Shown: positions 37,396-46,504, counted from the stretch's first letter. The stretch is DNA of 64,000 bases from Companilactobacillus pabuli (GCF_014058425.1 NZ_CP049366.1:806001-870000), one strand, 5' to 3'. Notes: generated from the letters alone by a model not told the origin. Program-made: numbers and translations.

Positions 37396-37995
37396 ATGAA
37401 TGAATTTTTAGACTATGTTAAGCGTAATAAGATGGTAGTCATTGTTATAGGTGTTTTGATATTAGGATTTGGAGGCTATTGGTGGGGTAATCGAGTTCCA
37501 GTAGCCAAAAATGATATTAAAACTGAATTTAAAACTTCTAAAAAGGTTGTTGAGAAGGAAACCTCGGCTCCCAAAAATAAATTAGTAGCAGTTGATATTC
37601 AAGGTGCAGTGAAAAAGCCTGGTGTTTATCAGCTTAAAGAAAATTCTTTAGTTCAAGCAGCAATTCAATTGGCAGGAGGTTTAGCAGATAATGCTGATAC
37701 TAAGCAAATCAATCAAGCTAAACGAGTTACTGATCAAATGCAAATTTATGTACCAGTCATTGGCAATAGTACTGCGTCAGTAACTGGTGCACCCGCTAAA
37801 GGTGAAAAACTCAATATTAATAATGCAAAAGTTGAAGATTTTAAGAATGTCACTGGGATTGGACCTAAGAAAGCTGAAAAAATCATTGCCTTTCGAGAGA
37901 AAAATGGTAATTTTAAAAATTTACATGATTTGACTAAGGTATCTGGCATTGGTGAAAAGAGTTTGGATTCCTTGAAAGATCAATTGACTGTTTAG
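37396..37995 (+). CDS. comEA: competence protein ComEA (DNA receptor)
   Basis: ComEA binds double-stranded DNA outside the membrane during natural transformation. The 199-residue protein has one N-terminal membrane helix (about 11-30), a SLBB/soluble-ligand-type domain (about 62-120, VDIQGAVKKPGVYQL) and a C-terminal helix-hairpin-helix DNA-binding domain (KLNINNAKVEDFKNVTGIG, 140-197). GAGG at 37384-37387 fits ATG 37396 better than the in-frame GTG at 37387. comEC follows directly. No comEB lies between. Confidence 0.93.
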   Translation: MNEFLDYVKRNKMVVIVIGVLILGFGGYWWGNRVPVAKNDIKTEFKTSKKVVEKETSAPKNKLVAVDIQGAVKKPGVYQLKENSLVQAAIQLAGGLADNADTKQINQAKRVTDQMQIYVPVIGNSTASVTGAPAKGEKLNINNAKVEDFKNVTGIGPKKAEKIIAFREKNGNFKNLHDLTKVSGIGEKSLDSLKDQLTV

Positions 37996-37998
37996 CTT

Positions 37999-40245
37999 AT
38001 GAAAAATTATTTTATTTTTCCGGCAATTATGATGGGTATTGTCGTGGCAGCAATGTTTGAATCTTCATGGTTTTGGCTTTTAGTGTTAATTTTAATAGTC
38101 AGATTACTCTGTTTAAAAAAGTTAGTAGTGTTAATTGTCACAATCGTATTAGCTGTGATTACGGGTATTCGTTGTCAAAGCTTCATACAAAAAACAAAAC
38201 CAGAAAATTTTCGAACGGCTGTTTTTTCTCCGGATAAAATATCAGTGAATGGTGATATTTTGAGTGGCGAGCTAAAAGCTACACAAAATATGCGTTTTAT
38301 TTATCGAATTAAGACTAAAAAAGAACAAAAGGTCTGGAAAAATTTATCTGAATTAACAATAGCTCAAGTAAAAGTGGCTAAAGTGCAACCATTGCAAGGG
38401 CCACGGAATCCAGGAGAATTTGATTTTAAAAAATATGCACAACACAAAGGTGTTTTTTACCAAGTTAATTTAAAAAATGTCGATCACTTGCAGACAGCTC
38501 AACCACAAACAATATCAGAAAAAATAAATGTTTTACGAATACATATAATCAATCATTTGTCACGATTACCAAAGTGGTTAAAAATTCATGCACAAAGTTT
38601 ATTAGTAGGCTATGTCCCTAATGCGGAAAAGGATTTTCTTAAAACTTTGAGTATTTTAGGGATTATTCATTTGTTCAGTCTATCAGGATTGCATGTGCTA
38701 GTGATTCTAACTTTTCTGAGAAAGATAACTTCATTTTTTAAAATTCCAGTGGATTGGGTGGATGGTGTATTTTTATTGATTTTACCGTGTTATGGATTGT
38801 TAGTAGGTTCAAAGAGCGGTATTTGGCGAGCAATCGTCCTAGCAATGCTGGCGATAATTTTGAAGAAACTAAAAATATCGGTCAGTAAGTTAGATTTATT
38901 TAGTCTAACCTTGCTAGTTTGTACGTTGATTTATCCATTTGCCATGATCGAAATGGGTGGACAGTTGAGTTTCTTGTTATCTTTTACAATTTTATATTTA
39001 TATGAAGGAACAAATTTATTATTAGCGACTTTTAAGATGAATCTGGTCAGTCTTCCTTTAATTTGCTTTTATACATACCAATTCAATTGGTTGACTCTTA
39101 TCGTGAATATTGTTTTTGTACCATTATTTATGACGGTGATTTTACCAATTACGATAATTTCTGCTTTTACAGTTCAATGGCCATTATGGAATTTTGTTAA
39201 TCAAATTTTTGACTCGTTGTATCGATTTTTAGACGGCTTAGCTTTAAATAGACAATTCACCTTTATTACTGGTAAATTTTCGGTCGTGCTAGTGTTATTA
39301 CTCGTGATTATTACACTTTTTTACGTGGAAAGTCGCAATTTTTGGAATCGATACTTGATGAGTTACATGATTATATTTTGGGGATGTGTCCTATTGAATA
39401 AATTTCCACTTACTGGTTCGGTTAATTTGATCGATATTGGACAGGGAGATAGTATTTTAATTACTACGCCATTGAATCGAAAAGTTGTGATGATCGATGT
39501 AGCGGGTAAAGTTCAGTTTCCTACTAAATCTTGGGCAAAACATGCTAGTGGTAATCAAGTGGATTTCAATACTTTGCCTGTTTTAAAGTCCAAAGGAATC
39601 AGCCACGTTGATAAATTGTTTTTGACCCATAAAGATGTTGATCATATTGGAAATTTAGAAACAATTTTGACCAAATTTGATGTTAGGGAAGTCAATTTTG
39701 GAGTTGGATTGGAAAACGACCTGAAAATTAAAAGAACTATCCAAAAGCATCCGCAAATCAAATTCAAAAATCTGCGTCAAGGCGACAAAGTAAAAGTTGG
39801 AACTTTGAATTTTCAAGTTTTATGGCCTCAAAAAAGTGGCAAAGGCGAGAATAGTGATTCATTGACGCTGTTAACTAAAATAAAACAAAGAAGTTGGTTA
39901 TTTACCGGGGACTTGGACATCCCATCGGAGAATAAAATTTTAAGAAAATATCGCTTCAAAGTTGATTATTTAAAATTAGGACATCACGGCTCTAAAACTT
40001 CGACAGGCGATAATTTATTGCAAGTTACTAAACCTAGCGTTGGTTTGATTTCTGCAGGAATTAATAATCGTTATGGACATCCTAATCAAGAGACTTTGAC
40101 ACGTCTGAAAAAACATCAGGTCCAATATTTTAATACAGCTGAATATGGTATGATATCTTGGTATTATAATTTCTTCAATAATGAGGAGAGATTAACGACA
40201 TTTTTAAAGGGTGACTTGATTGAAGGTAACAGAACTAAAAAATAA
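37999..40245 (+). CDS. comEC: DNA internalization channel protein ComEC/Rec2
   Basis: The polytopic membrane channel for single-stranded DNA uptake. At 748 residues it has an N-terminal membrane pair with an OB-like domain, the central competence domain (about 215-440, LLVGYVPNAEKDF and LFSLSGLHVLVIL) and a C-terminal metallo-beta-lactamase domain (about 470-735) with LTHKDVDHIGN and GHHGSKTSTGDN. The full reading frame is intact, so the uptake machinery could work. Its end overlaps the start of holA by 26 bases. Confidence 0.94.
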   Translation: MKNYFIFPAIMMGIVVAAMFESSWFWLLVLILIVRLLCLKKLVVLIVTIVLAVITGIRCQSFIQKTKPENFRTAVFSPDKISVNGDILSGELKATQNMRFIYRIKTKKEQKVWKNLSELTIAQVKVAKVQPLQGPRNPGEFDFKKYAQHKGVFYQVNLKNVDHLQTAQPQTISEKINVLRIHIINHLSRLPKWLKIHAQSLLVGYVPNAEKDFLKTLSILGIIHLFSLSGLHVLVILTFLRKITSFFKIPVDWVDGVFLLILPCYGLLVGSKSGIWRAIVLAMLAIILKKLKISVSKLDLFSLTLLVCTLIYPFAMIEMGGQLSFLLSFTILYLYEGTNLLLATFKMNLVSLPLICFYTYQFNWLTLIVNIVFVPLFMTVILPITIISAFTVQWPLWNFVNQIFDSLYRFLDGLALNRQFTFITGKFSVVLVLLLVIITLFYVESRNFWNRYLMSYMIIFWGCVLLNKFPLTGSVNLIDIGQGDSILITTPLNRKVVMIDVAGKVQFPTKSWAKHASGNQVDFNTLPVLKSKGISHVDKLFLTHKDVDHIGNLETILTKFDVREVNFGVGLENDLKIKRTIQKHPQIKFKNLRQGDKVKVGTLNFQVLWPQKSGKGENSDSLTLLTKIKQRSWLFTGDLDIPSENKILRKYRFKVDYLKLGHHGSKTSTGDNLLQVTKPSVGLISAGINNRYGHPNQETLTRLKKHQVQYFNTAEYGMISWYYNFFNNEERLTTFLKGDLIEGNRTKK

Positions 40246-41233
40246 TTTAAAACAAGGTAATTTAAGCAATGTTTACTTGATTACTGGTAAAGAGCAAGTT
40301 TTTATCAAAGAAATCCAAAAGTCATTTAAAGAGATTATGTCAGCTGAAGAACGGGAAATGAATTTTTCTAATTTTGATTTGGAAGAAGTGTCGATTGCTG
40401 ATTTGATCAACGAAGCAATTTCAGCACCATTCTTTGGCGAGCGACGCTTAGTTTTTGCTCAGCATCCATACTTCTTAACGGGTGAACGAGCAAAAAATGT
40501 TATTGAACAAAATGTAGATTTGTTGATTAAATACATTCAAGACCCAACACCATCGACAATTTTAGTGATTTTTGCATCGTATGATAAGTTAGATGCACGA
40601 AAGAAGATAACTAAACAGCTTAAGAAATTGGCAACAGTAGTTGATGCTGGTCAAATGGAAGGTTCAGCTTTGAATCGGACTATTAAGGCTGACTTGAATA
40701 AAGCTGGCTATGAGATTGATCCTGACGCTTTGGAATTGCTGGTCAATAAAACCAAGGGTAATTATTCTTTGATCACTAATCAATTAGCTAAGTTGAAGTT
40801 GTATTCGTTACAGACTAAAAAAATTGACCAGACAGCGGTTAACGAATTAGTTCCTCAATCTTTAGAAGATAATGTTTTTGATTTAACGACTCAAATTCTC
40901 AACAAGAATATTTATAAAGCTGAAGAATTGTATGATCAATTCTTGTTGCAAAAAATTGATCCAATTTTATTGGTAGCAATTATCATTTCACAACTCAGAT
41001 TGTTGATTCAAATTCAAATTCTATCAGAAAAAGGACTTTCGGAAGGAACGATTGCCAAGAATCTACGTTTGAATCCTTATCGGGTTAAATATTCTTATCG
41101 ACAAGCTAAGGCATTGAATCGCAAACGACTTCAGGTAATGTATTCTGATTGTGTGAATCTTGATTACCAAATTAAATCAGGACAGGGCGATAAAGAATTA
41201 CTATTTGATCTATTTATTGCTAAACATGCATAA
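40220..41233 (+). CDS. holA: DNA polymerase III delta subunit
   Basis: The delta subunit of the clamp loader opens the beta sliding clamp. The 337-residue protein has the AAA+-like fold without an ATPase motif: NVYLITGKEQVFIKEI at the start, a central STILVIFASYDKLDARKK and a C-terminal helical collar domain. It starts with TTG 40220 inside comEC, behind AAGGGTGA, which implies translational coupling to comEC. The comEC-holA-rpsT order is conserved in lactobacilli. Confidence 0.94.
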   Translation: MKVTELKNNLKQGNLSNVYLITGKEQVFIKEIQKSFKEIMSAEEREMNFSNFDLEEVSIADLINEAISAPFFGERRLVFAQHPYFLTGERAKNVIEQNVDLLIKYIQDPTPSTILVIFASYDKLDARKKITKQLKKLATVVDAGQMEGSALNRTIKADLNKAGYEIDPDALELLVNKTKGNYSLITNQLAKLKLYSLQTKKIDQTAVNELVPQSLEDNVFDLTTQILNKNIYKAEELYDQFLLQKIDPILLVAIIISQLRLLIQIQILSEKGLSEGTIAKNLRLNPYRVKYSYRQAKALNRKRLQVMYSDCVNLDYQIKSGQGDKELLFDLFIAKHA

Positions 41234-41267
41234 AAAGGGACCCAGATTAATATCTGGATCCCTTTTT
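41232..41267 (+). terminator. terminator after holA
   Basis: AAAAAGGGACCCAGAT pairs with ATCTGGATCCCTTTTT with a single mismatch, ending in a T run. It begins at the holA stop codon. Confidence 0.88.
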
Positions 41268-41270
41268 GGA

Positions 41271-41300
41271 CAAAATAAAAAAGCAACCTTCTGGCTGCTT
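41271..41300 (-). terminator. terminator of rpsT (minus strand)
   Basis: AAGCAACC (41281-41288) and GGCTGCTT (41293-41300) pair with one mismatch. On the minus strand a T-rich run (41271-41282) follows the stem. Confidence 0.8.
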
Positions 41301-41304
41301 ATCA

Positions 41305-41562
41305 TTAATTCAATTTTGCAAGTCTTGACTTATCACGAGCAGCCTTGTTAGCCTTGATTAGGCCTTTTGACTTAGCCATGTCAATAGCACGGACAGCTGT
41401 TCTGAACAATTCATCTTTGTTGTCAGCGTTTTTGGCAGCTGATGTTTCAAAGTTCTTGATTGCTGAACGCATTGAACTCTTTTGTGCATTGTTGCGAAGG
41501 TTTGCGCTTTCTGCAGTCTTTACACGTTTCATAGCTGATTTAATTTGTGGCATTAATTTCAC
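41305..41562 (-). CDS. rpsT: 30S ribosomal protein S20
   Basis: An 85-residue basic, all-helical protein that binds 16S rRNA early in 30S assembly. The typical start [21 protein letters not shown] is not quite complete in the track start: the frame begins MKLMPQIKS, and the ATG at 41553 ([10 protein letters not shown]) with GGAGGTGA upstream is also plausible. It is transcribed away from rpsO and is the only minus-strand gene between holA and tig. Confidence 0.94.
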   Translation of the reverse strand: MKLMPQIKSAMKRVKTAESANLRNNAQKSSMRSAIKNFETSAAKNADNKDELFRTAVRAIDMAKSKGLIKANKAARDKSRLAKLN

Positions 41563-41601
41563 CTCCGATTACCTAGTAAGCTTTAAAACTCAATACATAG
41601 A

Positions 41602-41630
41602 ATTATACATAATTCGCATTGGCAATGCAA
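41602..41630 (-). promoter_or_regulatory. promoter of rpsT
   Basis: On the minus strand TTGCAT (41630-41625), a 17-base spacer and TATAAT (41607-41602) form a good promoter 40 bases before the gene. It lies inside the dyad at 41605-41642. Confidence 0.6.
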
Positions 41631-41650
41631 CGAATTGTGTATTTTTTTTC
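41605..41650 (+). terminator. strong hairpin with T-run between rpsT and rpsO
   Basis: ATACATAATTCG (41605-41616) pairs with CGAATTGTGTAT (41631-41642) over 12 positions with one G-U. An inner CATT/AATG stem and T8 follow. It looks like a plus-strand intrinsic terminator, upstream of rpsO, that overlaps the rpsT promoter. Confidence 0.65.
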
Positions 41651-41696
41651 GCTATTGCAAAATTATCCATTTTGTAGTAAATTTATTAGTTGTGTT

Positions 41697-41737
41697 AACC
41701 ATGCTCTGTTTGACGAATCACCAACGCAAGCATAGTT
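41697..41737 (+). promoter_or_regulatory. rpsO leader hairpin, possible S15 binding site
   Basis: AACCATGCT (41697-41705) pairs with AGCATAGTT (41729-41737) with one mismatch, in the untranslated leader 32 bases before the rpsO ATG. S15 of several bacteria represses its own mRNA through such leader structures. Whether this one does is inference. Confidence 0.4.
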
Positions 41738-41768
41738 TGGCTAAATTTATAAGGAAAAGGTGAAATAA

Positions 41769-42038
41769 ATGGCTATTTCAAAAGAAAAGAAAAACGAAAT
41801 TATCAAGCAATATGCACGTAAAGACGGAGACACAGGTTCTCCAGAAGTACAAATTGCTGTATTAACTTATGATATCAATGCACTTAACGACCACTTGAAG
41901 GTTAACAAGAAAGACCACCACTCATATGTTGGTCTACTTAAGAAGATCGGTCACCGTCGTAACTTGCTAAGTTACCTACGTAACAAGGATGTTCAACGTT
42001 ACCGTGAATTAATCAAGTCATTAGGTCTACGTCGTTAA
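41769..42038 (+). CDS. rpsO: 30S ribosomal protein S15
   Basis: An 89-residue primary 16S rRNA-binding protein that organises the platform of the 30S subunit. The conserved [33 protein letters not shown]-type and [13 protein letters not shown] segments are all present. The ribosome site AAGGAAAAGG lies before the ATG. It is a single-gene unit, with its own terminator and a structured leader. Confidence 0.97.
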   Translation: MAISKEKKNEIIKQYARKDGDTGSPEVQIAVLTYDINALNDHLKVNKKDHHSYVGLLKKIGHRRNLLSYLRNKDVQRYRELIKSLGLRR

Positions 42039-42047
42039 TAATTATTT

Positions 42048-42080
42048 TAGGAGTTTCCATTATGGAACTCCTATTTTTTT
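42048..42080 (+). terminator. terminator after rpsO
   Basis: TAGGAGTTTCCA and TGGAACTCCTA form a stem (42048-42073) with a short TTA loop, followed by a run of T. Confidence 0.9.
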
Positions 42081-42109
42081 TGCTTATTTTCTCTAAAACA
42101 CTGTTGATA

Positions 42110-42118
42110 TGGTAGAAT
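42110..42118 (+). promoter_or_regulatory. extended -10 promoter element for rnjB
   Basis: TGGTAGAAT is an extended -10 element, giving a leader of about 85 bases that contains nested inverted repeats. No clear -35 is visible. Confidence 0.45.
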
Positions 42119-42211
42119 AAAAAACAGGTATAGCTTAAATAGTCTTAAAAGACTTTAAAATCACAATAGAATATTATGATCTATGCTATTTTAATGAAAT
42201 GAGAGATGAAA

Positions 42212-43921
42212 ATGGATAAAAAAATTAAAATAATTTTGTTAAGTGGCGTACGCGAAAATGGAAAAAATATGTACGCAGTAGAAGTAAATGATGAGATCTA
42301 TATCCTCGATATTGGGTTGCAATATCCTGATAATGATCTTTATGGAATCGATGTTGTTGTACCAGATATGACTTACATCAAGAAAAACATTGATAAAGTA
42401 GTAGGAATTTTCTTGTCACACGGACATGCTGATGCGATTGGAGCTTTGCCATATTTGATTGGTGAATATGATATTCCGGTCTTTGGTTCAGAGATGTCAA
42501 TTGAACTTGCTAAAATCGTTTGTGCAAATGATCGTCGCAGTAAGAAGTTTTCAGATTTTCATGTTATTGATGAAAATACAGCCATTGACTTTAATGAGGC
42601 CTCAGTGTCATTTTTCAAGACAACGCACTCAATTCCTGGTTCATTAGGAATCGTTATCAAGACAAGTGAAGGTCAAATTGTTTACACTGGTGATTTCAAA
42701 TTTGATCAAGCTGCTGCTCCAATTTATAAAACAGATTATGGTCGTATTGCCAAAATTGGTAGTGAACGTGTTTTAGCTTTATTAAGTGACTCTGCCAACG
42801 CGGAATCACCTTATGAAAATTCCAGCGAAAAAGATATTTATGAATATATTTTTGATACCTTTAGCTACCACACAGGAAGAATTATCGTAGCTCAAGTTGC
42901 TTCTAACATTCAAAGAATGCAACAAGTCTTAGATGCAGCCGATAAAACGGGTAGAAGAGTCTTTTTGTCCGGAACTGACGCTGAGAAGATTTTGAAGACA
43001 GCGATGAAGTTGAATTATCTAACTATCAAGAATAAGGAATTATTAGTTAAACCTAAGGAACTAAAGAACGTCGATAAGAACAAGTTAGTTATTATTGAAA
43101 CTGGCAAGATGGGTGAACCAATCAAGGTCTTACGTAAGATGGCCAATCCTGCTGCTAAAACTAAGTTCCAAGTTGAAGAGGGAGATTTAGTATTTATTGC
43201 TACAACACCTTCACATGCTATGGAAACAACTGTTGCTAAGGCTCGTGATGCTATTTATCGTACCGGAGCAGAAGTTAAGGCTTTGAGTGATGATAAGCAT
43301 TCATCAGGCCACGCTAATAAATCTGATTTGCAATTGATGATCAATCTGTTGAATCCTGAAAATGTTATTCCGGTTCAAGGCGAATATCGTCTATTAGATG
43401 CTCACGCTAGAATTGCTCATGAAACTGGTGTCCCTTATCAAAATATCTTCCTAACTAAAAAAGGTGACGTTCTTAATTATGAAAATGGCCAATTTTATCA
43501 AGGAAAAGGCGTTGACGCTGGAGATACTATGATCGATGGTATCGGTATTGGTGATATTGGTAGTATTGTGCTTCGTGATCGTGAATTATTGGCCGAAGAC
43601 GGGGTCTTTATTGCAGTTGCTACAATTGACCGTAAAAAGAAGAAAGTCGTCGCTAAGCCAAAAATAACTGCTCGTGGCTTCGTTTATATGCGTGCTAGTC
43701 GTGATTTGTTGAGCGAAAGTTCAGATATTATTGTGAATACGATCATTGACTACATGCAAACAAGCAAAGATTTCGATTGGTCAGATTTGAAACAAAATGT
43801 TCGTGAAAAGTTGAATCACTTCTTGTATGAACAAACTAACCGTCATCCTGTTATTTTGCCAGTAATCATGGAAGTGAACCAAAATAGACACAGAAAGTCT
43901 AAATCAAAAGCAAAAAAATAG
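42212..43921 (+). CDS. rnjB: ribonuclease J2
   Basis: A paralogue of RNase J1, expected to form a heterocomplex with it and tune its nuclease activity. The beta-lactamase fold is retained, but the key motif reads HGHADA (residues 70-75) where J1 has HGHEDH, so one metal-binding His is lost. The beta-CASP motif reads DDKHSSGHAN. Such degeneration is known for J2 subunits, which are weak nucleases. ATG 42212 is preferred over ATG 42206 by distance to GAGAG. It is about 570 residues and followed by a TPR gene. Confidence 0.93.
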   Translation: MDKKIKIILLSGVRENGKNMYAVEVNDEIYILDIGLQYPDNDLYGIDVVVPDMTYIKKNIDKVVGIFLSHGHADAIGALPYLIGEYDIPVFGSEMSIELAKIVCANDRRSKKFSDFHVIDENTAIDFNEASVSFFKTTHSIPGSLGIVIKTSEGQIVYTGDFKFDQAAAPIYKTDYGRIAKIGSERVLALLSDSANAESPYENSSEKDIYEYIFDTFSYHTGRIIVAQVASNIQRMQQVLDAADKTGRRVFLSGTDAEKILKTAMKLNYLTIKNKELLVKPKELKNVDKNKLVIIETGKMGEPIKVLRKMANPAAKTKFQVEEGDLVFIATTPSHAMETTVAKARDAIYRTGAEVKALSDDKHSSGHANKSDLQLMINLLNPENVIPVQGEYRLLDAHARIAHETGVPYQNIFLTKKGDVLNYENGQFYQGKGVDAGDTMIDGIGIGDIGSIVLRDRELLAEDGVFIAVATIDRKKKKVVAKPKITARGFVYMRASRDLLSESSDIIVNTIIDYMQTSKDFDWSDLKQNVREKLNHFLYEQTNRHPVILPVIMEVNQNRHRKSKSKAKK

Positions 43922-43957
43922 AATAAGTAATTTATTCAGAGATGGTTGAGGTACTTT

Positions 43958-44905
43958 ATGAGCGACTCAGATAATCTAAAAAAAATCCTAGATCAAGCTC
44001 AAGATGCCTTTGATCAAGGTGATTGGGAAGAGTCAACCGACTTATTTACGCAAGCCTATGCGATGGAGCAAACGTTTGATATTAATAAGGGATTGGCAGC
44101 TTCTTTATTAAATCAAAAAAGGCCTGGGGATGCTGAGGCGGTTATTTTAGATTATTTTAATTACTACCTCAGTGAGCCCGATACAGCTCGAATGGCATTG
44201 GACATTATTTTAGAAAATAATGATTTTTTGCTAGCCAATCAATTATTGAATTTCTATGATGCTAATCCGATACCAAGTATTAAACAGGACTTTCTAGATG
44301 AAGTCGTTAAACGGATTCAAATTTCTGAAGATAGACATGAACGTATTTTTAAGCCTGAAAAGGAAAAGATAACTAAACGTCTATTATCGATCGTAACTGA
44401 ATCAACAAGTGAACAAATTCAATTATTGCGGAAGCTACGAGAATTTAAAAAAGAAGATTATATCGAAAATGCCAAGATTTTATTGGATAATCCCTTGTTA
44501 CATCCGCTTTTAAAGAGTGAAGCATTGGAGAATTTATTGAAGCTTGGACTTGATGAAAATATCGATATTTCCTTTTATGGCGAAAATAAAACTTGCAATC
44601 CAAGCAAGTTAATGCCTATTATGTCAACTGATGTCTATTTGAAAATGTGTGACGAACTAGAAAAATTATTGACTGATAAAAATGAAACTCAGTTGGAAAA
44701 CTTTAAAGGTGAATTGTCACTTTATGCTGCATTTGTCTATCCTTTTGGGGAAGAAATAATAAAAAGCCCTGAACTCTGGACAAAAGCGATGCTTTTAAGG
44801 TATGGTTTAGTTGATGATTCACAAGTAAGTGATAATCAGGGGCTTGATAATGTAAAAACTTGGCTAAAAAGGTTTGATAATTTGATTGATGCCTTTCAAG
44901 AGTGA
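43958..44905 (+). CDS. tetratricopeptide repeat protein
   Basis: A 315-residue soluble, acidic protein. The first 110 residues contain TPR-like helices (QDAFDQGDWEESTDLFTQAYAMEQ). The rest is helical, without a motif I can name, and could act as a scaffold. It starts 36 bases after rnjB behind GAGG (43947-43950). The in-frame TTG at 43946 overlaps that site and is rejected. The tuf promoters begin just after the stop. Similar TPR proteins occur at this place in other lactobacilli. Confidence 0.82.
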   Translation: MSDSDNLKKILDQAQDAFDQGDWEESTDLFTQAYAMEQTFDINKGLAASLLNQKRPGDAEAVILDYFNYYLSEPDTARMALDIILENNDFLLANQLLNFYDANPIPSIKQDFLDEVVKRIQISEDRHERIFKPEKEKITKRLLSIVTESTSEQIQLLRKLREFKKEDYIENAKILLDNPLLHPLLKSEALENLLKLGLDENIDISFYGENKTCNPSKLMPIMSTDVYLKMCDELEKLLTDKNETQLENFKGELSLYAAFVYPFGEEIIKSPELWTKAMLLRYGLVDDSQVSDNQGLDNVKTWLKRFDNLIDAFQE

Positions 44906-44933
44906 ATTTTTTGAACTTTTTTCGCTTTGAGTA

Positions 44934-44962
44934 TTTACAATTATGCTTACGCCCCGTATAAT
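44934..44962 (+). promoter_or_regulatory. distal promoter of tuf
   Basis: TTTACA (44934-44939), a 17-base spacer and TATAAT (44957-44962). This is close to consensus and gives a leader of about 140 bases before tuf. Confidence 0.65.
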
Positions 44963-45004
44963 CCAAAGAGTATATTTTTAGTCGGTGATTTGCGTTGAAT
45001 TAAT

Positions 45005-45032
45005 TTGCTTTCACCTCTGAAAGTAGTATAAT
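45005..45032 (+). promoter_or_regulatory. proximal promoter of tuf
   Basis: TTGCTT (45005-45010), a 16-base spacer and a perfect TATAAT (45027-45032), about 70 bases downstream of the distal promoter. Confidence 0.6.
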
Positions 45033-45110
45033 TTTTCAGTAAAGAGTCGTCTAAAGAACATTTTCTTTGGATCAATCTTATGAAATGAAATTTTAGGAGG
45101 ATTCTTTGTA

Positions 45111-46301
45111 ATGGCAGAAAAAGAACATTATGAGAGAACAAAGCCCCATGTAAATATTGGGACAATTGGTCACGTTGACCACGGTAAGACTACTTTAACA
45201 GCAGCAATCACTAAGATTTTGGCTGACAAAGGTTTAGCTAAAGCTGAAGATTACGCTGATATCGATAAGGCCCCAGAAGAAAAGGAACGTGGGATTACAA
45301 TCAACACTGCTCACGTTGAATACGAAACTGAAAAGCGTCACTATGCACATATCGATGCTCCAGGACACGCTGATTACGTTAAGAATATGATCACTGGTGC
45401 TGCACAAATGGATGGTGCCATCCTTGTTGTTGCTGCAACTGATGGTCCTATGCCACAAACTCGTGAACACATCTTGCTTGCTCGTCAAGTTGGTGTTGAA
45501 TACATCGTTGTCTTCTTGAACAAGACTGACCTTGTTGATGACCCAGAACTAGTTGATCTAGTTGAGATGGAAGTTCGTGAACTTCTATCAGAATACGATT
45601 TCCCAGGGGATGACATTCCTGTAGTACGTGGTTCAGCTTTGAAGGCTCTTGAAGGAGACCCTGAAGAAGTAAAACACGTTGAAGAACTTCTTGATGTTGT
45701 TGATGAATACATCCCAACACCAGAACGTGATAACACAAAGCCATTCTTGATGCCTATTGAAGATGTCTTCACTATCACAGGTCGTGGTACTGTTGCATCT
45801 GGTCGTATCGATCGTGGTGAAGTTAAGATCGGTGACGAAGTTGAAATCGTTGGTTTGAAGCCAGAAGTTGAAAAATCAACTGTTACAGGACTAGAAATGT
45901 TCCGTAAGACTCTTGATCTTGGTGAAGCCGGAGATAACGTTGGTATTTTACTACGTGGTATTAACCGTGACCAAGTTGAACGTGGACAAGTTCTTGCTAA
46001 GCCAGGTTCAATCAAGACTCACAACAAGTTCAAGGGTGAAGTTTATATCATGAGTAAAGAAGAAGGTGGACGTCATACTCCATTCTTCTCAAATTACCGT
46101 CCACAATTCTACTTCCACACAACTGATGTTACTGGTGTTATTGAACTACCAGATGGTGTAGAAATGGTTATGCCTGGTGACCAAGTTACTTTCGAAGTTG
46201 ACTTGATTGCTCCAGTTGCTATTGAAGAAGGTACAAGATTTACTGTTCGTGAAGGTGGCCGTACTGTTGGTGCCGGAGTTGTTACAGAAATCTTAGACTA
46301 A
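45111..46301 (+). CDS. tuf: translation elongation factor Tu
   Basis: EF-Tu carries aminoacyl-tRNA to the ribosomal A site as a GTP complex. The G1 motif GHVDHGKTT is at residues 19-27, RGITI and DAPGHADY follow, then NKTDLVDD near 136. Domains 2 and 3 are intact to VVTEILD at the end (396 residues). AGGAGGATT precedes the ATG. Codon use is strongly biased, as for other very highly expressed genes in the window. It stands apart from the fus/str operon, as usual in lactobacilli. Confidence 0.98.
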   Translation: MAEKEHYERTKPHVNIGTIGHVDHGKTTLTAAITKILADKGLAKAEDYADIDKAPEEKERGITINTAHVEYETEKRHYAHIDAPGHADYVKNMITGAAQMDGAILVVAATDGPMPQTREHILLARQVGVEYIVVFLNKTDLVDDPELVDLVEMEVRELLSEYDFPGDDIPVVRGSALKALEGDPEEVKHVEELLDVVDEYIPTPERDNTKPFLMPIEDVFTITGRGTVASGRIDRGEVKIGDEVEIVGLKPEVEKSTVTGLEMFRKTLDLGEAGDNVGILLRGINRDQVERGQVLAKPGSIKTHNKFKGEVYIMSKEEGGRHTPFFSNYRPQFYFHTTDVTGVIELPDGVEMVMPGDQVTFEVDLIAPVAIEEGTRFTVREGGRTVGAGVVTEILD

Positions 46302-46321
46302 TTCTAAGTGGTAATGATTTT

Positions 46322-46351
46322 AAAGAGTTGGTTAATCCAACTCTTTTTTTT
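46322..46351 (+). terminator. terminator after tuf
   Basis: AAAGAGTTGG and TCCAACTCTTT form a stem (46322-46346) with a TTAA-type loop, followed by T8. Confidence 0.92.
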
Positions 46352-46362
46352 ATGCTTAAATA

Positions 46363-46391
46363 TTCAAAAATGCTGCAAAGTATTTTATAAT
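46363..46391 (+). promoter_or_regulatory. distal putative promoter of tig
   Basis: TTCAAA (46363-46368), a 17-base spacer and TATAAT (46386-46391). Confidence 0.45.
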
Positions 46392-46433
46392 GTAACAATG
46401 ATGTCTAAAATTACCTAGAAATGACGACGAATG

Positions 46434-46462
46434 TTTACAATATTGCTAATTTAGGGTAATAT
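46434..46462 (+). promoter_or_regulatory. proximal putative promoter of tig
   Basis: TTTACA (46434-46439), a 17-base spacer and TAATAT (46457-46462), about 43 bases before the tig ATG. Confidence 0.5.
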
Positions 46463-46504
46463 TACAAAGTATGAGATCGTTGAAATACCGGAGGGATAAT
46501 ATAA

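Noticed and set aside
36301-40245. A new competence signalling system formed by the YlbL/SepM-like protease and comEA-comEC
   Set aside because: Proximity alone supports it. A terminator separates the protease gene from comEA, no pheromone or sensor gene is nearby, and this gene order is ordinary in lactobacilli.
45485-46015. 176-codon minus-strand ORF inside tuf
   Set aside because: It is antisense to a very strongly biased gene. Its Ser/Thr/Arg-rich, repetitive translation is the usual shadow of such genes, and it has no ribosome site.
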